Shown here: piece after piece, positions 1-9,002 of the stretch | Layout of the letters: the number at the start of each line of letters is the position of its first letter | Position numbering within the stretch: the first letter of the stretch is position 1 | NCBI GenBank assembly: GCA_001045525.1 | Contig: LDWW01000003.1 | Location: 1 to 64,000, forward strand | Source: Chitinispirillum alkaliphilum | GTDB lineage: Bacteria; Fibrobacterota; Chitinivibrionia; Chitinivibrionales; Chitinispirillaceae | DNA length: 64,000 nt | Direction of reading: 5' to 3' | Notes under the pieces: model-generated | Databases searched by the model: none | Seen by the model: the letters and a program-made list of their open reading frames with translations, nothing else | What the model was told of the DNA's origin: nothing | Made by a program: the position numbers and the translations under genes

Positions 1-456
1 CTGTTATGTATTGGTAAAGACAGGAAAGCGAAAACGCTTTTGCGATTTTTCCACGATTTTGGGAAAGAACGTACTGAACGAATAAGAGTCATCTGTTCGG
101 ATATGTGGAAACCATACCTTAAGGTTATAGCAAAAAAAGCTGTGAATGCAGTAAATGTCCTTGACAGGTTTCATATAATGAAGATGTTTAATGATGCCTT
201 GGACAAGGTTCGCAGGGAAGAGAGTGCCAAACTTTCAAAGGATGGCTATGAACCTGTTTTAAAAAACACACGCTGGTTATTGGCAAAACGCCCGGAAAAC
301 CTTACCGATAAACAACGGCCCCGCTTAAAGGAACTATTGAGCTATAATATCAAATCTGTCCGTGCTTATCTGCTGCGGGAGGATTTTCAACAATTCTGGG
401 AATATGTGTCTCCGACATGGGCTATGAAGTTCCTTAATTCATGGATCCGTACATGA
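1..456 (+). pseudogene. ISL3-family transposase, C-terminal remnant
   Basis: The reading frame is open from the first base, so the gene enters from the left of the window. The visible part contains the ISL3 DDE-domain signature ICSDMWKPYLKVI, followed by a NVLDRFHIMK segment and a K/R-rich helical region, all typical of ISL3 transposases. The frame stops after LNSWIRT at 456. In related proteins the chain continues with a region starting roughly MNSRLEP; a similar MNSRL is readable in the next frame at about 455-470, so a frameshift has broken the gene. No terminal inverted repeat was recognised. It is probably an inactive insertion-sequence relic. The family call is confident; the point of breakage is approximate. 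Confidence 0.8.
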
Positions 457-661
457 ATTCCCGACTGCATTGAATGGGTAGCGGAAGATTCAGGTGTCCG
501 CACCTGAAGCTACAGCGAGGGAAATACTTTTCCTATCCAAATAAATCTGATAAATTTTATGCCTTGTATAGAGCATCCCTGTGCTCTGGCTGGAGGGACT
601 GGCCAATTAGAATCGTCCAGGCTGTGTCCCCCTGAATATTGCCGAAAAAAAATGAGAAAAG
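457..661. other. Short region after the broken transposase, no gene seen
   Basis: About 200 bases follow the broken transposase. The first 20 or so still resemble transposase sequence in a shifted frame. The rest shows no convincing start signal, RNA gene or insertion-sequence end. Confidence 0.4.
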
Positions 662-689
662 TTGACTAAATCTTGCGTCATCATATATT
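662..689 (+). promoter_or_regulatory. Putative sigma-70 promoter
   Basis: TTGACT (662-667) and TATATT (684-689) are separated by 16 bases. This matches a housekeeping promoter about 95 bases upstream of the GTG start at 784. Identified by eye only. Confidence 0.4.
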
Positions 690-783
690 TACTCGTAAAT
701 AAAATGAAGGCTTGTCATGCAAAAAAACAGTACTTTCATGGTTTACTCCTTCCACTCTGTTGGCTCTTTTATAGGAGGTTATT

Positions 784-1461
784 GTGTTTTCAGGTACAAC
801 TGGGAAAAGAATTTTCAATACACTCTGCTTTTTTATAATTCTGATGAGTGGCATTTGTATAGCTCAGGACAAAGAACTTGAGTTTAAAGGTATATATGCA
901 GAAATTGATATGAGCAAAGACCTTGAGGTGATCGAAGCACTATCTTCACAAGACCCTGAGACAGTAGAGGAAGCAATTACCAAAGTACTTGAAAACCCCT
1001 CTCTGTACACGCCGTTAATTTTATATGCTGTTTCCAACCTTCTTTTCCTTGCTGAGATGAAAGATTATGCATCAATGTGGTTCTACTTAGGACAGTTAAG
1101 AGCGAGGTATGATGCAAACAGATGTGCAGATCCCACTGCCTCAATGGCTGTACATATACTCAATCAACAGTATGGTCCGATGATAAATCAGTACACATTT
1201 CAGGATTTAGACAAACTCGAAAGAATCGTTGATCAGGTTATGGAGATTGATAGAATAGTTCCCTACAATTACGATCACCGATGGATAAATCTACATGGAA
1301 TGGAAGCTGTAAATATGCTTTTGAATGATGACAGCGAAACAGCAGAAGAACCGGTCCTGAGTTTACCTCAAGAGCAGTGGGAGGAGATATGGGAAAAAAC
1401 CAGAGATGAATATCTTTCCGATTTCAGAGAGGGAATTAAGCAGCTCAGAGAATCAGAGTGA
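784..1461 (+). CDS. Secreted protein of unknown function
   Basis: A 225-aa protein starting at GTG, with a near-perfect AGGAGG ribosome site (773-778) five bases upstream. Residues 1-28 form a signal peptide: a basic N-terminus, the hydrophobic stretch TLCFFIILMSGICIA, and probable cleavage before QDKE. The mature part is acidic and helix-rich with no repeats, cysteine pattern or metal motif that I recognise. It stands alone between a broken transposase and a convergent kinase-like gene. Export to the periplasm or outside is well supported; the function is unknown. Confidence 0.75.
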   Translation: MFSGTTGKRIFNTLCFFIILMSGICIAQDKELEFKGIYAEIDMSKDLEVIEALSSQDPETVEEAITKVLENPSLYTPLILYAVSNLLFLAEMKDYASMWFYLGQLRARYDANRCADPTASMAVHILNQQYGPMINQYTFQDLDKLERIVDQVMEIDRIVPYNYDHRWINLHGMEAVNMLLNDDSETAEEPVLSLPQEQWEEIWEKTRDEYLSDFREGIKQLRESE

Positions 1462-1552
1462 AACCTATGAATTTACACAAATGTACAGGCCGAAATAGTT
1501 TGCCGGATCAGCCTGTTTTTCTGTTTCGGGCTGTAAAAACACCCCCAAAAAA

Positions 1553-1591
1553 GGAAACAGTCTTTTACTTTATCAATAAATGACTGTTTCC
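1553..1591. terminator. Hairpin between convergent genes
   Basis: GGAAACAGTC (1553-1562) and GACTGTTTCC (1582-1591) form a perfect 10-bp stem with a 19-base AT-rich loop. It lies between the secreted-protein gene and the convergent gene that ends at 1767. There is no good U-tract, so it may be a weak terminator or a mobile-element end. Confidence 0.35.
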
Positions 1592-1766
1592 CCCATATTA
1601 TGCCGACAGAGATTATTGTTGTAACTATCTTAACTAATTACTTTTGAATGTTACATTCACTACCTCCGCACTTTTTTTGCGGTCTCTGTATCGTTAAGGC
1701 GTGCGCATTCAAGTCGCTAATGCAAGTGCAAGTTGAAAGTACGGGACTCTTATTTCTGCGTGGTCA

Positions 1767-2279
1767 CTATTTTCCTTTCCACTTTTTCTTCACCTTCAGT
1801 CCTAATATCCGGATGATGGTATCAGTGACCTCGTCGATGTTTTTATCTGTTGTATCTACTATTGTTGAGAAAGAAGGCTTTGCCAGCCCATTTTCGTGCA
1901 TCCATTTAATTCGATCAATTTCATAATCTGTTAATTCTCTACTGCCTCGATTTTCTAAATTTTTGTTCAGATCACAATAGAGAGTTATACATTCGATATT
2001 GCATTCAAAGTCAATCAGGCGTTTAACATATTGAAAGTCATCATCTGATAGAGGATATGCAAAGAGTACATCAACCTTTTCTTCTATAAAGTTTTTTGAA
2101 ACAGCTAAACCATTTTTGATATTGATTGGAACAGCTTTTTCAATTGGCATCCAGGGAATAAAATTGTGAAGATCATCCAATTCTACAAATGCTATATTTT
2201 CACATTTAGACAAAATATCTTTCCCAATAGTCGATTTGCCTGAGTTTACACATCCGTTTAGAAAAATCAATTTATTCAT
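1767..2279 (-). CDS. Small P-loop kinase-like NTPase
   Basis: A 170-aa protein. The Walker A motif GCVNSGKST is at residues 8-16, directly after a first beta strand (KLIFLN), as in small-molecule kinases of the shikimate-kinase/chloramphenicol-phosphotransferase/AAA_33 type. An acidic VELDDLH segment could hold a catalytic aspartate, and NRGSREL could be part of an arginine-bearing lid. I chose the ATG at 2279 because GGAGGAAGG lies just upstream and the P-loop then sits at the usual distance; an upstream in-frame start at 2312 would add only 11 residues. The substrate cannot be told. No operon partners. Confidence 0.65.
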   Translation of the reverse strand: MNKLIFLNGCVNSGKSTIGKDILSKCENIAFVELDDLHNFIPWMPIEKAVPINIKNGLAVSKNFIEEKVDVLFAYPLSDDDFQYVKRLIDFECNIECITLYCDLNKNLENRGSRELTDYEIDRIKWMHENGLAKPSFSTIVDTTDKNIDEVTDTIIRILGLKVKKKWKGK

Positions 2280-3395
2280 AGTGTCTTTTTCCTTCCTCCC
2301 GCTCCGGCGCAATATACGTAAGTTTAATTCAGAACAAAAAATTGCTCATAAAGTTTTTCGGTACACCTGATTTGTGCGACTATACTATATAAAAACCACC
2401 GCATAAGACTTTGCATACTGTGGGGTTAATGCTGTTGAGCATAGCCTTCGGCAGTAAAACCACACAAAGCTTCTAAGAATCCACTCCCACCATAGCAATC
2501 AAAGGGGCAGCAAGAATATAATTGACACAGGTTCTTAATCCAGCCAATTATTTCTCAGCCTCACAGAAAGGCGTTTTTTCACCTTAACACATAGGAGGGT
2601 CATAATAACTCCGCTTCGTGCCCGTTTCATTGCCCACTCTTCACCTCAAAAGTTACTCTGGTAAGATTCAGAGAAACTATCTTTCATTCGTAATCCAGTT
2701 TTTCCCGCAGGTTTAAACGTTAACCCGATACCCTGACCAGGGATGAGTTTCACCGGTACCTTTTCTATCCTAATCCTGAGCGGATACTGGCCATACGTAC
2801 ATTAAATATACACATTTACTTATATAAGTGTTTCCGTTAATTCATTTTACCAGAAACAAACCTCATGGCCTCCCTTAACCGTCTTAAAGAACCACGTCAT
2901 CACCCCGATATTATCAGCCGTGAAAAGTGAGATCTGATATCGGAACAGAGCAGAACCTAAAGTGAATGGGTTGAAGCATTCGCTGATATGTATTGAGTGT
3001 GAATACGGGTTATTGGAACTGGTACAAGTCATACTGTCCGGTCTGGAGGTGTGTAATGGAAACACAGGAGCTGAATGTGAGATAAAAGTGTGTGCTATTG
3101 TGTTGTTAAGGATCAAAAATGACGCTCAAAGCCCTTTAATGAAAGTACCAAAATCAGCCAACAGCAGTTTACCGTCATTACCGTGCTCTGGTTAATTGCG
3201 CAGTGTAGCCACTAACAGGTTTGTTTAGGGAACAGTGCCTGGGTTTGTCAATGTCGAAGAAGTTGAACCGTTAGAAATAGAGTCGGACTGGATTCAGTCA
3301 AGCCTAAGCAGGAAGTTGGCTGATACAAAAAAACGTCTCGGGCGTAACCAAAAATAATACTATAGTAATTTGTGGGATTTTCAGTATAGCAGGTA
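2280..3395. other. Long region without a recognisable gene
   Basis: About 1.1 kb of mixed composition with only short, overlapping open frames on both strands and no convincing ribosome sites. Base composition shifts along its length, as expected for eroded mobile DNA, but no transposase, intron or toxin motif was recognised. Confidence 0.4.
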
Positions 3396-3434
3396 CCCTT
3401 CGACTCCGGCGGGCCTTCGCTCAGGGCGAGCGGA
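3396..3434. repeat. Dispersed CCTTCGACT...CTCAGGG...GAGCGGA element
   Basis: This short element contains CCCTTCGACT, then CGCTCAGGG and GAGCGGA. Related degenerate copies occur at 33729-33765, 34101-34137 and, in a hairpin-bearing form, 33371-33414. It resembles intergenic palindromic elements built on a CTGAGCG/AGTCGAAG theme. It is non-coding. Confidence 0.4.
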
Positions 3435-3439
3435 TATTC

Positions 3440-3476
3440 AAAAGAGCTCTACTATTGAAATGTAGAGCTCTTTTTT
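3440..3476. terminator. Intrinsic terminator, likely bidirectional
   Basis: AAAAGAGCTCTAC (3440-3452) pairs with GTAGAGCTCTTTT (3462-3474) across a 9-base loop, with a T run on the right and A's on the left. It lies downstream of the leftward gene ending at 3550 and would stop its transcript. Confidence 0.7.
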
Positions 3477-3549
3477 GAAAATAATCTCTGTTTATCAGCC
3501 TGAGTTCAATGGCCAATAATTTTAGGAGATCTGTTTTTGCCATTAGATG

Positions 3550-4662
3550 CTATCTGCTGAAAATCCTTTGTGAAATAGTTTTCTGTCCATTGGATAATTT
3601 TACTATATAGGAACCAGCCGGGAGACGTTTGAGGGGGTATACATTTGTTCCATTCGTAAGTGTCACATTGTCTCTCAGAATACTTCTCCCCATAACATCA
3701 AAGATAATGACCGAAAAATCACCAGTTACACCGGACTCGATTTTCAAGTTATTGCTGATGGTATTTACCAGGGTAACGCCAGTTATGTTTGAATGTCCTC
3801 TTTGCATAGTTGTACTAACATTGTCATCATAGGACAAAACAGATTTTGTGTATGAATGTGGTGTCTGGTATTTTATTGCAGAGGGACGCATGTGTGAATC
3901 GTATTCCATGTAGATGCCGGACTGAACTTCATCATTTGAAGAAAGAAGGGTTTCCTTAGTTTTGATTTTCTTTTGCAGACAAAGAATTGTTCTGACATAC
4001 AGAGAATCATCTTTCCATTTTTCTGTATATGGATCAAAAACTCTTCTCCGTTCTTCTGTTATCTGTTCGCCATTGGATCCTGTAGAGTAGGTAAAAACTT
4101 CAATTTCAACAGGTGTGTTATTTCTAAAACTGACAATACTGTCTGGGTTTTCATCTTGTGATGAGTAGTAGTATTCTGAATAAAGAGTATCTGTAGTGAC
4201 ATTGAAAACGCTGTTGCGGGAGTGGTTTGCTGTTATCGTACTTACCACACGATTATTGAGCGAATCTTGAATGTAAGTAGTGTTTTGTGTTTGGGAAGAA
4301 AAGCCAGAGCCTACTCCACTATTTTGTTCAAAAGACTCTGACACACGTTGCCCGTTTGAAAACTGGGTTTTGTTCAAAATACGGGTTGTGCTGATGGACA
4401 ATTGATCTATGATTTTTTCAAGTGAACCGCAGGGAGAGAATATGGCAGTATGTACCCATCCACCTGCTGGTGAACGATTGTCCAGTTCATGCAAATGCTT
4501 ACCATCTTCATACCTGATTGTTATATCTTTATCCCCAGAATGTACCCATTCTGATGATGAGAACTCATAATGATAACGGCTCACCCGAGTTGCTCCCCAT
4601 TGAAGGTAATTGTTGGAAAACGATACTGAAAAAAGGCAAAGCATTAATAGAGCTGGTTTCAT
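3550..4662 (-). CDS. Secreted protein with C-terminal sorting domain (type IX-like)
   Basis: A 370-aa protein. Residues 1-16 (MKPALLMLCLFSVSFS) look like a signal peptide. The central part is rich in Ser/Thr/Asn and tyrosine, typical of a beta-rich extracellular protein. The last ~70 residues match the Por/type IX secretion C-terminal domain: VIIFDVMGRSIL, then LPAGSYIVKLSNG, then a closing SQRIFSR strand. This module is characteristic of the FCB group and directs passage across the outer membrane. No enzymatic motif was seen. The gene is monocistronic, with a strong hairpin about 75 bases downstream. Confidence 0.75.
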   Translation of the reverse strand: MKPALLMLCLFSVSFSNNYLQWGATRVSRYHYEFSSSEWVHSGDKDITIRYEDGKHLHELDNRSPAGGWVHTAIFSPCGSLEKIIDQLSISTTRILNKTQFSNGQRVSESFEQNSGVGSGFSSQTQNTTYIQDSLNNRVVSTITANHSRNSVFNVTTDTLYSEYYYSSQDENPDSIVSFRNNTPVEIEVFTYSTGSNGEQITEERRRVFDPYTEKWKDDSLYVRTILCLQKKIKTKETLLSSNDEVQSGIYMEYDSHMRPSAIKYQTPHSYTKSVLSYDDNVSTTMQRGHSNITGVTLVNTISNNLKIESGVTGDFSVIIFDVMGRSILRDNVTLTNGTNVYPLKRLPAGSYIVKLSNGQKTISQRIFSR

Positions 4663-4740
4663 ATTATCTTCCCCCCCTGAATTGTTATTGGATTTTTTTC
4701 CTCGTAATAGGTTTAATATAACTGAAATCGTCGCATACAG

Positions 4741-6468
4741 ATGTATGTTATTTTGACATTGGGTAAAAAAACGTTCCCCGGTGTTCCCCGGTTTGAGTTT
4801 GTCCCGTCAGTGCAAGGGGAACAGATATATCCTGTCAGGTTTTGGTTTGGGGAAATGCTTCCAAATGGCCAGATAAGCTACCTGTTCAATGATACCACAA
4901 ACAATCTCACCGCCATTCAGAGTCTGGATGCGGATATCTCCTACAGCTATGATGGCTCGATGATTACAGAGACTCAGTGGTCAGGAGCAGTTAACGGCAG
5001 TGTGGGAATCGCTTTCAATAACAACTTTCAGATCGCATCCCGCACGGTTAACGGGGCTCATGCAATAGAATACACTTATGATAAAGATGGCCAGCCGGTA
5101 ACAGTAGGTGATATGAGTTTTAGTCTCGATGAGCATAATGGGAGGCTTAACGGTTCGGTACTGCATGCTGTTTCTGATAACTATTCTTATAATAATTTTG
5201 GCGATCTCACCTCCTACACGGCTACTCTGGGTGGCTCGGAGCTGTACAGCGTTCAGCACACAGAAACAGATGCGCTGGGAAGACTCGTTAACAGAACTGA
5301 AACCGTAGAGGGTGAAACTGTTTTATACAACTACAACTACGATCTTAACGGCCAGCTCACCACAGTTTACAGAAACGGTTCTCTGTATTCTTCATACGGC
5401 TATGACTCCAATGGCAACAGGATAAGCTATGTTGGTCCGCGAGGAAACGTAACCGGCTCTTACGACAACCAGGACCGCATGCTCTCCTATGGGGACAACA
5501 CCTACCAGTACACTGATAATGGTGAACTCCTGAGCAAAACCAACAGTGAAGGCACAACCCATTACAATTATGATGTCCTTGGAAATCTCCTCTCTGTCAC
5601 ATTGCCAGACGGAACCAATATCGAGTATATTATCGATGGACGCAACCGCCGCATAGGCAGACGTGTCAACGGCTCTTTGATAAGTAAGTATCTCTACCAG
5701 GACCAGCTAAACCCTGTAGCCGAACTTGACCCATTCGGAAATGTAGTCTCCCGTTTTGTCTACGGAACAAGGATGAATGTTCCTGATTACATGATACGTG
5801 ACGGAGTAACCTACAGAATCATAAGTGACCATCTGGGAAGTGTAAGGCTGGTGGTTAATGCTCAGAGCGGGGAAGTGGTTCAGAGGATTGATTATGATGA
5901 GTTTGGGGTTGTGTTGTTTGACTCAAATCCCGGATTCCAGCCGTTTGGATTTGCGGGTGGGTTGTATGATGAGTTGACGGGGCTGGTGAGGTTTGGGGCG
6001 AGGGATTATGATGCGGAGAGTGGGAGGTGGACGAGTAAGGATCCGATAGGGTTTGATGGTGGTCATCCTAACATTTACAGTTATTGTGGAAATAGTCCTG
6101 TGGAGTTTATTGATCCAACAGGAAAGATTGCTGCAACAGCAACTATTGCCGCAACATCTCCAATTTGGGGACCTCCTGTTCTCAAAGGGATTTTATACAT
6201 CGGAAGTGTTTTAGCTGTAGATGAACTGTTGATAAAACCTTTCTTTAGGGATCGATCAAATCCATTCAGAGGGCCACCTGGTGGTGTATGTGAAATCCCA
6301 GGTAAACAGACTCGTAAATACGGACCTGATGGATTTCCTGATATTGATATAGATTTTGATCATGACCATGGACAGGGTACACCACATGAACACAAGTGGA
6401 GACGGCCATCAGACGGCAGTCCGCCAACACACAAAGATAGAGGGCATGGTACACCAGTAAAGGAATAA
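4741..6468 (+). CDS. RHS-core protein, module 1, with His/Asp-rich C-terminal tip
   Basis: 575 aa. YD-type repeats fill residues ~40-330. They are followed by the RHS-associated core ([55 protein letters not shown]), ending with the boundary motif NSPVEFIDPTG near residue 460. The tip after it (~115 aa) has a hydrophobic stretch and then a charged end with YGPDGFPDIDIDFDHDHG, PHEHKW and several further histidines, suggesting a metal-dependent nuclease-type toxin; this is inferred. Compared with full RHS exporters the N-terminus is very short, without a signal peptide, PAAR or other delivery domain, and I see no good ribosome site. It may be an orphan tip cassette rather than an expressed full-length gene. 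A candidate immunity gene follows after 9 bases. Confidence 0.8.
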   Translation: MYVILTLGKKTFPGVPRFEFVPSVQGEQIYPVRFWFGEMLPNGQISYLFNDTTNNLTAIQSLDADISYSYDGSMITETQWSGAVNGSVGIAFNNNFQIASRTVNGAHAIEYTYDKDGQPVTVGDMSFSLDEHNGRLNGSVLHAVSDNYSYNNFGDLTSYTATLGGSELYSVQHTETDALGRLVNRTETVEGETVLYNYNYDLNGQLTTVYRNGSLYSSYGYDSNGNRISYVGPRGNVTGSYDNQDRMLSYGDNTYQYTDNGELLSKTNSEGTTHYNYDVLGNLLSVTLPDGTNIEYIIDGRNRRIGRRVNGSLISKYLYQDQLNPVAELDPFGNVVSRFVYGTRMNVPDYMIRDGVTYRIISDHLGSVRLVVNAQSGEVVQRIDYDEFGVVLFDSNPGFQPFGFAGGLYDELTGLVRFGARDYDAESGRWTSKDPIGFDGGHPNIYSYCGNSPVEFIDPTGKIAATATIAATSPIWGPPVLKGILYIGSVLAVDELLIKPFFRDRSNPFRGPPGGVCEIPGKQTRKYGPDGFPDIDIDFDHDHGQGTPHEHKWRRPSDGSPPTHKDRGHGTPVKE

Positions 6469-6477
6469 GGAACCAAC

Positions 6478-6870
6478 ATGCAGCAAATTACGCTCAATCA
6501 TTCATTTCATGACTGTTATTTTATAGGTTTTTTACTACAGAATGAAACTACTGCTAAGCTATTTATTAAAGATCTGAATGGGGATAACTTCGAGATACAT
6601 CTTTTGGATATTGAAAAAATTAGAATCGATAATTTTAGAGAAGGCAATATTATATTATCAATTTCGAGTGGCAACGAAATACTTGCAGACGATCCGCTGA
6701 TTGACCGGCTTCTTGAAATTGAAACTGAAGAAATGAGAGGAAAGGAATATTATAAAACCCTAATCAGCAAACTCAAATCAGGTGATTTAATTGCCTTTAC
6801 AATTGATCCATCATATGGAGCAAAAGTGTTAGCATTGTGTAAAAATATTTCTGTAGTAAAAGTTTCATAA
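6478..6870 (+). CDS. Candidate immunity protein for RHS module 1
   Basis: A 130-aa soluble, acidic protein with no signal peptide or membrane segment. It starts nine bases after the stop of the RHS tip gene and has no family motif that I recognise. The alternating hydrophobic pattern at the N-terminus (SFHDCYFIGFLLQN) and ELSI-type strands suggest an alpha/beta fold. Position directly after a toxin-like RHS tip, small size and solubility are what is expected for a cognate immunity protein that binds a cytoplasm-acting nuclease toxin. Function is inferred from context only. Confidence 0.6.
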   Translation: MQQITLNHSFHDCYFIGFLLQNETTAKLFIKDLNGDNFEIHLLDIEKIRIDNFREGNIILSISSGNEILADDPLIDRLLEIETEEMRGKEYYKTLISKLKSGDLIAFTIDPSYGAKVLALCKNISVVKVS

Positions 6871-6904
6871 ACGAATTTCAGTCAGAATATCGATAATTTC
6901 TTTT

Positions 6905-7518
6905 CCTTTCCCCTTATGCTTGGGGGTTTCTTATCCTACAAGGAAATATACCTTGAGGGATATGCGCGGGTGGGCGGCGGCTTAGGGTGTTAAAAAATTG
7001 CCTGCCGCCACGGAGTTTGTATATAATGCATTTTGCGACATGCGCTATGATAAAGTAATACCTTATTTTAAGCATGTGTGGAGCCATTGACGGCGGAGCG
7101 GACGCAAGAAGGAATTTTATGTAAAAGTCAAACATCCATGGATGGTGTTTGACGGCCCTGGGCGGATAGGCCTACCACCAGTTTCTATCTTCAAATCTTT
7201 CCGGACAAGAAAACTGTGGTGCAGCAGCTCGTCAAAGCAAACAAAGTAGCCCATTCGATTCAAGCTCAAACCCGAAACACCTCCTGTAAACATTACAATA
7301 CAAATAAAAAGACTGTGCATGAAAACGCAGCCCGGGTAAGCGCGCAAGGTTGGACGGAGGGTGACACTTTCTTAAGTGTCAGTGTGCTCAACAGGGCGGA
7401 GTCTTCGCAGCCCTATAAACGACGCACCGAGCGATTAGCGAGCCTGTAGGAGAACCGACCCGAGTCCTCGAAGGGTTGCGCCATAATAAATATCTTTATT
7501 TCCCAAACACTCTACCAG
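6905..7518. repeat. 0.6 kb intermodular repeat, copy 1
   Basis: Nearly the same sequence recurs at 11711-12304. In both places it starts just after a candidate immunity gene and ends at the identical junction ACTCTACCAG|TGGTGAACTCC, where RHS-core homology begins. It is more GC-rich than the immunity genes and contains an imperfect GTGGGCGG.../...GCCGCCAC stem near 6970-7014 and a perfect GACACTT-TCTT-AAGTGTC hairpin near 7362-7379. An internal block (about 7020-7082) differs between copies. Open frames inside it are short and lack start signals, so I treat it as non-coding. It could be a structured RNA, a recombination element or a degraded gene. Confidence 0.75.
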
Positions 7519-7519
7519 T

Positions 7520-8498
7520 GGTGAACTCCTGAGCAAAACCAACAGTGAAGGCACAACCCATTACAATTATGATGTCCTTGGAAATCTCCTCTCTGTCACA
7601 TTGCCAGACGGAACCAATATCGAGTATATTATCGATGGACGCAACCGTCGCATAGGCAGACGTGTCAACGGCTCTTTGATAAGTAAGTATCTCTACCAGG
7701 ACAAGCTAAACCCTGTAGCTGAACTTGATCCATCCGGCAATGTAGTCTCCCGTTTTGTCTACGGAACAAAAATGAATGTTCCTGATTACATGATACGGGA
7801 CGGGGTAACCTACAGGATCATAAGTGATCATCTGGGAAGTGTGAGGCTGGTGGTTAATGCTCAGAGCGGGGAAGTGGTTCAGAGGATTGATTATGATGAG
7901 TTTGGGGTTGTATTGTTTGACTCAAATCCCGGATTCCAGCCCTTTGGATTTGCGGGCGGATTGTATGATGAATTGACGGGGCTGGTGAGGTTTGGGGCGA
8001 GGGATTATGATGCGGAGAGTGGGAGGTGGACGAGTGGGAGGTGGACGAGTGGGAGGTGGACGAGTAAGGATCCGATAAGGTTTGATGGTGGGGATGGGAA
8101 TTTGTATAGATACTGTTTCAATGATCCGATTGAACTATGTGGATCCGGAGGGGGAAAGCCTTATTGGTACGGGTGCTTTGGTAGTGGGAATCGGTGTTGG
8201 AATATGGAAAGCATATGAGTATTGGAAATCTATAGGAGAACTCTCAGAATCGGTTAGAACGCAACGAGAAGAAATTCAAGATCTAAAAATTTTGACCGAA
8301 GAGGATTATTATTCATATCGTGAAACTTATTCCGAATGTTATGTTGATATTAGAAACAAAGCAAAAAATGCATTAGAAAATTCACCTTCCGGAACAGGTT
8401 TAACCGGAACACCAATAACATCCAGGTATGATGCAGTTATTGAGGGTTTAAAAATGTCATGGAGGAAAATAAGGGGTTTTTTCAAAAATGAGAAATAA
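7520..8498 (+). pseudogene. RHS-core fragment, module 2, frameshifted
   Basis: The sequence encodes the C-terminal part of the RHS core (from [11 protein letters not shown] through the GARDYDAE region) without any start. A 15-base unit coding GRWTS is tandemly triplicated at 8021-8065. Near 8125 the frame shifts: the core continues as NDPI and then, in another frame, as [12 protein letters not shown], leading to a ~110-aa tip that ends at 8498. The tip has one hydrophobic segment ([16 protein letters not shown]), a charged coiled region and a basic C-terminus (WRKIRGFFKNEK). It resembles module 4's tip in layout: membrane segment, Tyr/Glu-rich helix, basic Phe-Lys end. With no start and a frameshift, it is a silent cassette unless recombined onto an intact RHS gene. 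Confidence 0.75.
8021..8065 (+). repeat. Triple 15-bp tandem repeat in RHS core
   Basis: The unit gggaggtggacgagt occurs three times in tandem, coding GRWTS three times. Modules 1, 3, 4 and 5 have it once. The length change keeps frame, so it is a slippage or unequal-crossover product within the otherwise highly conserved core. Confidence 0.9.
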
Positions 8499-8994
8499 TA
8501 ATAGAAAAAAATTAATGATATTTGCCATTATAATCGCATTACTGCTTGTAGCGAGCACGTTTAAAAATGATATAATTTTTTTAACAGGTTCAATACTTTG
8601 GCGGTTGAATAATGGAAGTATGATTACGTTTCATGGAATGAGTTTAAAAGTACCTCTAAATTGGAAAATAGATGAAAATACTGATGAGTTACTAACAATG
8701 TATACATTATCCAAAAGTAAAGATAATAAAATTAATATGATTGGTTTTGAACGAGAAGAGGCCACTAGAAGGGGTGTGTATTATAAAGAGCATAAGAATC
8801 CAGCTATAATACAGGAGGATATAGAGGTAAATGAAAAATATAAAGTTAGAAGTGTTAGGTTCCTTACAGAAAACGACTCTATATTTTTAAAAGAATACAT
8901 CTATATTCCGCAGTTTGATATAGTTATGAAAGCTGCTAATCCAAGTAAAAAAATGCGACGTGAATATTTAGATTTGTTAGGTGAAATTAAGTAG
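8488..8994 (+). CDS. Candidate membrane-anchored immunity protein, module 2
   Basis: 168 aa, overlapping the RHS tip by 11 bases, which implies translational coupling. Residues 8-25 (KLMIFAIIIALLLVAS) form an N-terminal membrane anchor; a second hydrophobic patch (IIFLTGSILW) follows. The remainder is a hydrophilic domain of about 125 residues with mixed charge, probably on the periplasmic side. No family recognised. An anchored partner would fit a tip that acts at the inner membrane or periplasm. The immunity role is inferred from position. Confidence 0.6.
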   Translation: MRNNNRKKLMIFAIIIALLLVASTFKNDIIFLTGSILWRLNNGSMITFHGMSLKVPLNWKIDENTDELLTMYTLSKSKDNKINMIGFEREEATRRGVYYKEHKNPAIIQEDIEVNEKYKVRSVRFLTENDSIFLKEYIYIPQFDIVMKAANPSKKMRREYLDLLGEIK

Positions 8995-9002
8995 GTGAAT
9001 GA

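Noticed and set aside
2847-3195. Overlapping 77- and 89-codon frames on opposite strands
   Set aside because: Both strands open at once, no start signals and no motifs; probably eroded mobile DNA.
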